A stretch of 64,000 nucleotides of DNA, taken from contig NC_087065.1 of NCBI RefSeq assembly GCF_963678635.1, forward strand, positions 72,613,345 to 72,677,344. The letters are read 5' to 3'. Position 1 is the stretch's first letter. Each line of letters begins with the position of its first letter. Both the position numbers and the translations under genes were made by a program. The notes under the pieces were generated by a model. That model searched no databases. It saw only the letters and a list, made by a program, of their open reading frames with translations, and was not told where the DNA came from. Origin of the DNA: Symsagittifera roscoffensis (taxonomy: Eukaryota > Xenacoelomorpha > Acoela > Convolutidae). Shown here one piece after another: positions 10,883 through 22,800 of this stretch.

Positions 10883-13800
10883 GTAAGATAAGAGAACTGG
10901 CCTTAATCCTACTGAAATCTGTTTTGAGTAGCTTTTAGCCCAGCTGAGTCGGATCTTTGAGTTTTGCAAAGCTGAAATGTCTCCAAATTCAATTTAAAAA
11001 AATGTCGTTTTTTTGCAGAATTTTGATGAACAAAAAGTAGAGTCTTTATCCTACATTGTCTTTTACTTTATTTTTTATTTAGTCTTTGATTTAGACTTGT
11101 CCAATAAGGAAACTATGCGAGAAGTCTATAATTTAGTGGAAAATTACAGTTTAAGAGATTGTTTGCACTTTGTATTCGAATGTATGGGTTCTTATGAACC
11201 AGGTTTTTTTTTCGTTTTTTCAATTACTATTGCTCCATCCGACCATTTGATGAAGTACGGAAAAACTATGTGTTTTTCCGGCTGTTTCAGGCACCTCCGA
11301 GATAGGTCAAGGGTTCAAAATTTGTAAATTAAATTCTTTTTAGTCGTGATTTGGATCCGAACACAAATATCAAATTTCCCCTTCCTCTCCCAAAGTTTTG
11401 AAAATCATCTGCCAGCGACATGATTCGTTCCCAATTTTATAATTTTTAGCTGTGAAAGCTGCGGTCTAAGCATTCTCTGCTGTTTGCACTGAAACCGGTC
11501 ATCCTTGTTCATACAAAAAAAAAACACTTTGCCAGTTGAAAATATTTTCAAATGTACAACTGTAAGTCAAATTGTGATGTTAATGATGATAATTATTGTC
11601 AAATACGCCCAAAATTAGTATTACTAACTAAGTTTACGCATTTGATGATAATATCATTATCTTACGAGATTTGCATTAAAGAAATTTGAAATATCTCCAT
11701 GAAGTTTCTCCATAGGTAGCCACTGTTGGATCTTCATTAAAGAATAATAAATAATAATCCTTAAAAATTGTTTTTGCTTTTCTGTACTTAAGGATATTCT
11801 TGAAATTAATTTGGTCATCATGTAACCGGTTTCAAATTGTTAATGATTGTAAAAAATTTAAAAAAAAGAATTTTCGATGTTTTCCTATTAAATCTTTTGA
11901 CAAAATATAATTTTTTATTGCTTGTTTATGCTTATGTGATTGTTTTGAAAATGAATTTTGTCGTAAGCTGGTAATAAGTGGTGTTTTCGAAAAGTTACAG
12001 ATATTGTTTCACAGGAGGATAGCACGAGGGTTGATGATTCATTTTGGGAGGATATGAACCAGTTGCTGCAGTGTCACGGCATACAGAAGCTAAACCCAAC
12101 AGGTACACACCAAATGCAGTCAATTCGAGTCCTAAAATCACGTTTAAGCTGGACAATTTTAAAAATTTGAACTGTTTTCAGACCAAACAAACATGTCCAT
12201 TGAAAATTCCAATCAGTTGTTTCGAATATAATAAAATAGATGGAAATTATTTCAAATGTTAAGTGTTTCTAATGTTTGAGATCTACTTATGATTGGTAAT
12301 TACGATGCTGATGATGATGGTGGTAGACCAAAAACTTGTTACCATGGTGTCGTAACATTAAGTCTAAAATAAATGGGATGGAACTTTGAGATAAGTGGCT
12401 GATAGTTGTGTATGCATAAGGGGCTTATACTTTTAATTATTTATACTTAAATAATTAAAAAGAGCAAATGACCTTTTTCAGAAAACTTTTGCCTGCAAAA
12501 CTACCTTTCAGACAAAAACTAAGTCTCGATGTCACCTTAAAATTCAAATTTGCATGTAAAAAATGCTCCAATTTGGCAGATTGCTCTTTTTAGTTTTTAT
12601 GTCTGTCCGAAGTTTTTGCAACTTTCTATTGATAGGTGTTGTGTTTAGATATGTTGTGCCTGAATAGAAGCAGTGCCTTCACAGTGAAGAGTGTGATGAC
12701 TCAGCTGGTGAAGGACAATGACAGGAGACAGGCCATCATCCAGGACCTCCTCAAAAACAACAACACACTCAAGTTAGGCCACGCCACATTTTGACACACA
12801 GCCTCATCATGTCATGAGTGTTTATTAGGGTAGGCAGAAGAAAACTTTGGCCAAGAAAACTTGAAATAATTTTCTGTCCCCTAATTTTTCATTTGTCGAA
12901 ACAGGTCAGTAGCGGATTTGAGAGAGACCCCCTGACAAACAAAAGGGTCGATCCACCTTTGCGACCCTAAATTTGTGGCTGAGCGACCCTAAATTTTTTC
13001 TAAAAACGTCTTTGGCGGGGTGAGCGCCTTCGGAAATCAAATTAGTCGAACTTAAGAATGTAGACAAAAATTATTTTTTTTTGAAAAGCCCCCCCCCCCT
13101 TGAGAAACTCGTAGAACTGCCCCTGAAACATTTGGTAGAGACGAAGAGGTGGATATCTTAATTTCTGCAATAATTTATGAAAAAATGTCAGCTGTGAATA
13201 AATTTTTTGACAAGAAAGGGTGTTTTGGAGAATTCGTTAAATTTATTTGGTCGACAAAATTGACATGGTAGAAACACGCAAAAAGGATAGCAGCTGAAAA
13301 ACTTGTTTCAATGCAGATTGATCATCGTTACAGGTGCGCAGCCTGCTTTTTCTCGAAGAAATCAGCGCTTTCAAAAATATTTAACCTAATAATACAATAA
13401 TAAACTCGTTAATTTATATGTCAGTTGGCTATTTTTTTTGTGTATAAATGATGTTTTCTTGTTCTGATTTCAAATAGAAACAGAAACATGAATTATTTTA
13501 TTGAGCTCACAAAGTGTGACGCCGCCGCCGCCACCACAAAACAAATATGTTTTTATTCCCTTGCAAAAGGAAGGGAAATGCTATTGGAATAATTCGTATA
13601 ACATTTTAAGCATTGAGAATTGAAACGACTATTCTCGTTCAATGCGAATAATAACGATTCCTCTCGTAAAATACGAGCATACGAAACTTTCTTCTCGTAA
13701 AATACAAAAATACGAATAGAGAATACGAAGTTAAGAAGTAACTTCTCATTTGATACGAAAAGTGGTACGATTTCCCATCGAGTATAAATAGAAGCTCAAA

Positions 13801-16800
13801 ACTACGGGAATTCATTCCCAACAATTTCTCTTCTAACACCACTACCTCCCTCTCTAATATCCCTACGATTTCTCTTCTAACACCAACACCACTCTCTTCA
13901 ACCATCCAAGCCATTCTCTAAAATAATATCCATTCTCGCTAAAAATATCTCTAATCTCACCGTTAAAATAGATATTGAGTCAAAAGGCAACTTGCTGTAA
14001 ATTCATACTAACTTCTTTTCTAATAAAATATTTCTCAGCGATTTTTAGATTTACTTTCTAAGATAGAAAGTAGAAAGGACCCTTTATTCCTAGCAAGCGT
14101 TTTGTCCGGCTCACATAGTGTTGCTAGCTCAGAATAAATTGGTGCGACCAGTGAGGCTCACCTTCTAAAAATTCACAAAAATCGCAAAAGTCTCGAAAAG
14201 AGATAAAAAAGCAAAGAATCCAATTCTCAAACTGGAGAATTGTTGAAATTTCTCTTACAAATAAAGAGAAGTAATAAATTTCCAAATCGGAAATTTAAGT
14301 TTTCTAAGCAAGTTTATAAACTTTTCTATCTTTCTTTTTTTAATTTTAAGCTAAATATAATATGGCTGATACCCCAATATCCCATCCCAACTTGTCTTTA
14401 ATGACATTTTCGGGAAACGACCCGAACCAAAATGCTACAGCTTTTTGGAATTCAGTTGAAAACAAAATTCTTTTCTCATTAGGTCAAAGACCTAATGATG
14501 GCGACGCACGACGCAGCTATGATAGCAGACAACGATCCCTATTCGGATCATTGTTAACTGATACATCTCTTGAATGGTTCAATGATAATGTAACCAATGC
14601 TACCACATGGGCACAACTCAAAGATCTCTTCCTAAACAGATTCACTGACGGAAGAGATCAATTCAAACATAGAATTAATGCTGAAAATGCAGCTCGCCAA
14701 GAAGGCGAATTAATAAAAAATTACTTCCACAGAATCAAATCTTCTGTAGATAGAGGATGGCCCGAAAGTATTGATGTAGCAGTCCATGCTGATGAAGATG
14801 CTCAAAATGCTGAGAGAACTATACAAACCAGACAAAGAAGTCAAAAGTATATTGATTTCTCAATTAAGGGACTACGACCTCTAGCCCTTAAACAAAAAGC
14901 TCATGAATACATGATAGAGCATCCAAATGCCAATTGGGATCAATTCACAAATCATGTAATCACTAAGGATCTAACATTCATTGTTGCTACTGATCCTGCT
15001 AATAAGTCAACAACGGATAAAATGACTTCATTAGAGACTCAAATTAAAGAACTAACTAAATTGATCAAGAATCAAGAAGTTAGTGCAATCAATGATCAGA
15101 ACTCATTTCAACGACGTCACCCTGACATTAAGGGAAGACCAAATAGTACACGATTTTGCGAATACTGCAGAATGAATGGACATTCTATATCTAGATGTTC
15201 AAAAAACCAAGTTCAGGACGAAGTAAATAAGTTGCGAAAAGAGCTCACAACAAAAAATGAACGAAGAGTTTCATTTGAAACCGATTATAAACGAAATCGA
15301 AGACCGAATAACTTCACTAACCAGATTAACCCTAACCCAAGCAACCGGTTTTGGGATAACCAAAACAGAACTACAAACAATTCAAATCCTAGCCAAAACA
15401 ACTATGGCATTCGCCATAATTATAACTACAACGGAAACAATTTCCAAAAGGCTAATGCACAATCGTCTTTCAATACCAAAAGGCCCCAAACCTATGATGA
15501 TAGGTATCCCAGAGAAAACAAATTCAGAGAAAATGAACAAGTTGCTAAACAGTTCTACGACCAAGAAAATAGGCAATTCAATAGTAACCCTAGAGGTCGA
15601 CCATATAACACTGGGAGCTATAATAGCAATAACAGTCGAGACTCAACGCGATCTCAATCACCAAATTTTAGATCGAATCAAATACAGTCTGAAACTACCC
15701 ACTGGGTTGAGGAAGAAGTCAATTACTGTGATGCGATCACTGATTTCTTTCCTTTAAACTATTAAAGTCTCCGAAACCAAGCTATGATAGTAATCCTAAA
15801 TCAAGGATATATCTTAGCTTATATCCTTTTGCCACCGGAGACAAAAATAATAATAGTGGACTCGAAATTGAATTCATGATTGACCCAGGATCAACATGTA
15901 GTATCATAAACTACCCAACGTATCAGGAATTGGAAAAATTAGGTCAAAAAAATGACAATTTACCGATCCAAAATTAAAGCAAAGACTTATAATGGATCTG
16001 ATATACGTATTTTTGGCCAAACATCTATTCAATCTTGTTTCGACACTGATGGAAAGTATCCATCTAACCACAAAGTGTGGATAACTGAAGAAAAGACTGC
16101 TAATCTTAAGGAGTAAACTTTTGTCATCTCTTCTTGAAAGCTCTCTACTTTGATATCCCCGCAGTTGAGCTAAAATCAAAAGAAGGTGTAATATCCTACG
16201 GGTTGATGAACAATGATAAAGAATATCCTAATGTTTCAAAAATTGTCTCAATTAACTTGAAAGAACCCCTGTTCATTCCAGCACGCTCTACATACTTATA
16301 CAAACACTTGGCTGACTGAACCAAATTCATACTTCGAAAAAGGGACTACCTTTCTGCCTCATAAAAATACAACCAAAACTGAACTGGTTTTCATAAATAC
16401 AGTTTGTACTCAAATTGAGCAGAGCCTACCTATCCTAATTGAGAATCAGAAAGATCATCCTGTCACACTAAACAAGTGTGTACTAGGTTATGCAGTAACT
16501 GATATTCAAGGATACGAGGATAAAATAATTGCTATCCACGATTGTGATGAGTTCACAACGAGAATTTTAAACGAAAGTTCGGAATTCGATAGCTGTTTCA
16601 TGCTGAACACGGTTGTCAATACTACACAGGAAAGCAACAACCAATTATCCGGCCCCTGTCTACAATATGTAGACTTCAAAAAAAGGTCCATATTCGAATC
16701 GAATATGCCCATTGCTCATACAATCTCTGCAGATAGAGCAATGAAAAAAGTGTTTGCTGAATCAATTAGCAAAAGGTATCCTGAGTTACGACACTTTTGT

Positions 16801-19800
16801 AACTCAATACATGCTAACATTAACGATATTCTTATCTTCACTGGTCCAAAATCTGGACAAATTATATATAACCTCATTACCAAACAGAGATACTTTCAGA
16901 AACCCACTTACGACGCTGTATTCAATACCTTGTCCGAAATGAAAGATCATGCTATAGCAAATAACATTCGATCTATCGCAATGCCTAAAATTGCTTGTGG
17001 CTTAGATAAAATGAATTGGGAAGAAGTTTCTAAAATCACTGTCGATGTATTCCAACATTCTGGAATTACTATATTTGTCTATGTTTCAGGACAAGAAATC
17101 AAGGACATGCCTGCCCTTGAAGTGTTTGATACAGAAAATGTCTCAGAAATATTTGAACAAATTGGTTCAGATATAGTCAAAGTATGCAAAAATGAAAACG
17201 AAATAGCAACCGACTTTTCTAATGATGCAAAGAACCTTTGCAGGCCTCCCCTGAAAGAACAATTTAAAAAGTACCGAAACAAAGAACATAATGATCGGCT
17301 AATTGCCTTTCTAGTCAATAAAACGTTTACCCAATACTCCTCAATTGATAAAGACAATAGTAGTACTTTGGAAAAAATCTAAACTTCTATTAAATTCTTA
17401 TCTGACTTCGATTTCACACAAAGTGATATATCCGATGATGAGTTTGCAGATCTAATTCAAATGTTGATAGAGGACCAAGATGTCTATTCTCATCACAAAT
17501 ATGATATTGGAAAAACAAAACATAAATTCCATATACCACTCAAAAAGGACGCAACATTCAAAAAGCAACGACCTAGTAAAATCCCAGTCCATCTAAGAGA
17601 TAAATTGGACAAATTAATGGATGAACTAATCCAAGCAGGCATAGTCAGAGAACTAAATGAAAAAGATGATATGAACTCATGGTTCGTAAACCCGGTCATC
17701 ATTCTTCCGAAAAAAGACTACGTTAAGTTGGTCTTGGATGCTAGGTATCTAAACTCAATCACAGATACTAGCAATTGTAGTTGGCCATTAGAACCACTAC
17801 AAGTTCTCATGACCAGAATAAACGGATCACACTTCACAAGTAGTGATCTCTCTTGCGCCTACCATCAAGTACCTCTAACAGATGAGGCCCAGAAATTAAC
17901 AAGCTTTATCGTAGGTGGTAGACAATATACCTACCAAGTCGGTTTCTATGGCTTGGAACCACTTCCAAATTTCTTCAGTAAATTAATGAGATATGCCTTT
18001 GGACCCCTCATTAAAGAAAAAAAGCAATTACTTACATAGACGACACTCTGTTACAGAGTCAAAATAAAAATGAAATGTTTGGTGCAATTCGAGAATATCA
18101 TTCTCTGTTACGGAAAGCTAACTTAAAAGCCGGTCCTGATAAAACTTTTTTCTTCCTAAGAAAAGTTAAGTTTCTAGGCCATGTTGTCTCTAAAGATGGT
18201 CTTTCCCCAAATGCTTCAAGAATTGATGATATAAAAAAATTGAAATCCCCTGAATCAAAAACAGAAGTTCTAGGAGTATTAGGTGTCATGGGATTCTACA
18301 GCACATACATCATCAATTTTCATGTAGACGCAAAATGTTTATATGAACTGGCAAACAGTAATGATAAGTTTCAATGGCTACCATGCCATGAAGAAGTTTT
18401 TCAAAAACTGAAAGACAAATTCTGTCATGATATTTCAAATGCTATACCTAATGTAAATTACCCATTCCACATTCACGCCGACTCCTCAAATGTAGGAACC
18501 GGGTGCATACTCATCCAAGACCTTCCTGAAGGGAAAAGAATTGTTTCTGCAAATTCTAGAGTCTTTGATAAGGCCGAGCAGAAAATGTCTACTCAACATC
18601 GTGAACTATGTGGAATAATATCTGCTTTGCAAACCTATGAATTCTACATTATAGGTTCACCCTTTCCTCTATACCTATATTGTGATCACAGACCTATTCT
18701 CTTCTTATGGTCCAGAAAAGGACAATTATCGCATAGATTTTTCAAATACCAAGTCGTATTGACAAAATTCAACAATTTGAAAATAATCTATACTCCAGGT
18801 TCAAACTTAGCCTTTCCTGACTTATTAAGCCGAAATGTACCCATCGCTGATATCAAAAAATATCAACTCGAACATAAAACTATTCGGAATGATATTAAGT
18901 TCATCCTAGACAATGGAGAACAAATATGTTATTCAGTACTCCACAAAGACGATAATAACATATTTCAAAACGATTGCTATCCAGTCATTGCTCAAGTGCA
19001 AGGTGCGAAAACGAAATTAATCAACATAAGTGACAGAGGAGACTTCAGCATTGAAGATGCTCCAGAATATTTTGAGGAATCTTGTAGTGCGATTCAAAAT
19101 ACAACAGATTTCTTCCAATTTGGCAAACAAATCAACCAAATCAAGCGACTATCTATACCAGATATAAACAATGAAAACATTTATGAAGAAATCCCAGATG
19201 AAATCTCTGCACTTGATGATCCTTTGGAAAATTCAGAATGGCTTGACTCATATGAAGGCAATGTTGAGAAAAACCTTCTCAACGACCTGGTTAAAGCAAA
19301 AAATGATTTTGCAACCAAAACAAGATTAGTTCTGATTCTCTTGAACTAATAGCAAAAATGACCGACTTTGCTAAAGAAGCAAATTTAGATGTTGAAACAA
19401 ATATGCAAGAGCAGTGTAACGATACTGTAACCATAGATATCAAAAATTGCATAAAGCAAAACGAAAAGCCAGAAAGAAACAAAAAAAATCCTTATCGTGA
19501 AGAAAAATGATTAAAAGCCTATATCAGGCAATTTGAATTATTATTCATTGAAGACCAACATGATCTTCTATGTATTAATGATTATAATGACGACTATACT
19601 AAGAGTCCAAAAATTTGCTTGCCCATCTCTCTAGTGCTAAACTGCTTTGAGTTAGCTCATAAGCATCCTCTTAGCGGTCACCACGGCGAAACAAAAACAT
19701 TGGAAATAATCAAAAGATTTTTCTATTGGCCCGGACTCTATAAATGGGTCAACATGCTTCTTCATGATTGTCTAGAATGTCAGAAGAATAAGTCTAAACG

Positions 19801-22800
19801 GAAAGACCTGAATGAAGCTCCCTTACAACAATGGGGACAATTAGAAACAATCCCAATGAAAACGATCCACATTGACCATAAAGGTCCACTCAGACCATCA
19901 AGTCACTGCAAAAAAAATTTTGCTTAGTTGTGATAGATGCCTTCTCTAGATATATTGAAGTATAACCATGCACCCATGCAGACTTTAAGGAAACCATTAA
20001 GCTCTTAGAGAAATACATCACAACATTTGGTATTCCACAACAAATTATTTATGATAATGGAAGTGCATTCATGAGTAATGACTTTGCTCATTGGTCCTCT
20101 GAGTTGGGAATAACCCTGAGGCCAAAAACTACTTACTCGCCTTGGACTAACGGAAAAGTTGAAGTCCAGAATAAACATTTAACCCAGTACTTTCGACATT
20201 TCTTGAGTACCTCAGGCTCAAACTGGTCTGAATTAACAAATAAGTTTGCTTTTGCACATAACACGGCTATTAATTCAAGTACAGGTTACACTCCATATGA
20301 GATTGTCTTTGGCATAAAACCTCAGGTTCCCCTTAGCCTTAAATTAGGCCTCTACCGCGACCAAAACAAAAGATGTACCTCTGAATTTTGCGCTGGTCTC
20401 GAAAATCATGCTCATACCGAGCGTAAGTCAAACAATGAGACCATAGATAGATTTCTAAAAAATCAGATTTTCGCTGAAATACTGAAAAGGGAAAATGATT
20501 TTAAGTTGATTTATAGTAACACCTATACCCATTGCCGCCGCATCACTAATAAGGCCCACATGTTCCGAAATCAATTTAAATTAGGACGGACTATAAAAGA
20601 AGGCACTAAGGTGTTACTAGAAAATAGATCTAAAGCACTATTGAAATCTCAAAAGCTTTTGAATTTGAAATCTGGACCTTACACCGTAATTGAAAAAATC
20701 ACGGAAGTAACATACGGAATTCAAAAATATTTTACTAACGAAAAAAAGATTGTCCACCGCAATCAAATTGTTGAATACTTTCCTAAAGAACAACAAATGC
20801 CCAAACTACTACAAGAGTACTCTAGTGATTTATTTTCAAGTGATTTTTATGATCATATAACAAATCAGCAAATCAACTCTTTCAATAAACCTAAACAGGT
20901 TGAAAATCTACAATACCAGTTTTGGCCAGTAGTCAATAATGGTTATCAGCAAATGATTGATAATAATCCTACAAATGAGGATCAGAATAAAACCATTGTC
21001 CAAGAACAATCATTAGATTCAGGCAGAGAAACCACCATGCATCTAAGAACTTTGTTCGATGCAACTGCGATTGACCGGAATCTTAGACCTATTCAAAGTT
21101 CAACTCCCTATCCTGTTGATAAAACCCCTAATCCTTCAACTAGTCAATCTAGTAGTTATGGCCACCGCCGCCTACCTAGCCGCAGTATAAGTCCTAATAC
21201 TAGTCTCCCAAATGACTTTGGCCGCCGCCACCAAAATATAACAACACAATATAATACTCCCCGTCCTCCTGATTTCCCTCGTTTATCTGAATCATCAGAA
21301 AGCTTTACTGATGGAAAAAAATTTGCTCATAGCTCTCAGGAAAGCTTCTATGAGAACACTCGATCGGCACCTGGATCACTTTCCGAGTCCAAAAGACCTA
21401 AACGGACAAATCGTCCTACAAACTTTTATGGAACTACAATTCCATCTAGTATAAAATTGGCAATTTTAAAAAGAAATAATAAACACCAACTATTTATTTG
21501 GCCAAAACTAATTTTTTTTAACATTCTTTTTTATTGGCCTTTTCTTTTCTATTTTATAATTCTTTTGTTTGTAATAAAACCACAAAATCACAAAAAATAA
21601 ATCTATTTACAAATAGATTTAAAAATAACTTTTATAAAGGTTAGACTTTATATCCGTAAAGGATTTGATCAGGTTAACAGCCGCCATCTTCTCAAGAGAA
21701 TTTTCAGCGGCCCTACTCAGGCTCCTCACTGCAAACTGCAGCGCTGAATAAGGCCGCCACCAAGCTCTATCTTTTTCCTAAAATCTTCTTCTGTTGCTGG
21801 TCTTCTGAAGAATTCTTCTTGAAACTAAAACAAATTTATATACTAGTTCCATGTTGCCATGTCACTTAAATAAAAAATTTTTTTTTTGGGTGTATTGTAA
21901 AAGAAACTTATATCCTCTCCAAAGAATAAGGACAAAAAGTCCATTGTTTCTCTTGAGACCACATCGTCTCCCACCCATGGACTCCACAGTTTCTTGGCAA
22001 GGAACTTGCTCTGAATTGAGCCCAACTCAAATAATTCTCCGGCATTTAGTACCGGATATTTCCAAATAAAACTCCGGTCCATAAAAATCATAAACTCCAT
22101 CGGTGTCAAATTTACCCCTTTCTCCACTAGCCAATCGTAAATTGTCACCATCCTCTCAATTTCCTTGTCCTGCAGCAAGGCTTCGTGTTTGAAGTTTAAC
22201 TCATCCCGTAAATTCAAAAATTTCTCCGGGAAGTCCACCAGATTGTCTTCAGGCTCAATATAATTCATTTTTTGAGGAAGCAAAAAAGTTTTTTAAATAA
22301 TGTAATGACAGATTAAGTTTAACAGAAAGCAAATAAATGATGTTGCTTTTAGTCCTCTTTTATGAAGAGATGTTTATTTTTTCATTTTTTTTCCTCCTCC
22401 AATGGGGAAGGGGAATGCAGTTGTTAAAATTTAACAACAGCATAACGAATATAAATCTTTTCACTGCTAGATCTCAACAAATCAAAACTAAGTGGAAAAC
22501 CACGACTTTAAACAAAAGTGGAAAAAACCACAACATTACAAAACGAATGCCGAAGGAAATACGAATTAAAACGAGAGACGCCGAATAACAACGGCCAATC
22601 AGAGCTTAGATTTGCAAAAAAGCAAAAACAGCCTTTAAAAATTAACTGATATATAGTTATTTTTATTCTTGCTCAATTTCACATCTTGCATCCTAAACCT
22701 CCTCTCTCTCCAAAAAATAAATCTGCTGATTTCCTCAACAAAAATAAAAAAATCTAACTCAGATTTCCCATCAAAAAATCCACAAAATGACAAATCCAAA

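Larger units (their letters stand above)
15762..21600 (+). pseudogene. pol: Pol polyprotein of the Ty3/gypsy element (several frameshifts and stops)
   Basis: Pol is entered by -1 frameshift at the end of gag. In order it has an aspartic protease (about 15870-16310), a macrodomain (16660-17091), reverse transcriptase (about 17500-18330), RNase H (18450-18840), integrase (19640-20780) and a long tail ending in a hydrophobic segment (to 21600). The frame is broken near 15966, 16110, 16312, 18020, 19325 and 19920. In-frame stops lie at 17380, 19508 and 19961. Some breaks fall in A-runs (18013-18023, 19908-19917), so a few could be sequence errors. Between breaks the domains are well preserved, so decay, if real, is recent. 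Confidence 0.85.

Noticed and set aside
13639-13914. Antisense ORF with VGVRREIVGILEREVV, also at 26504-26866
   Set aside because: It lies inside the LTRs opposite the promoter and differs between the two LTRs; repeats of CTTCTAACACC explain it.
15257-15757. 166-codon plus-strand ORF overlapping gag
   Set aside because: Shadow of the Asn/Arg-rich gag tail in another frame; gag itself has the zinc knuckle and a normal start.
22337-22588. 83-codon plus-strand ORF with a hydrophobic start, between pol and env
   Set aside because: It covers a T-rich run and the PPT-like tract; composition explains the hydrophobic stretch, and the rest is Lys/Asn-rich without motif.
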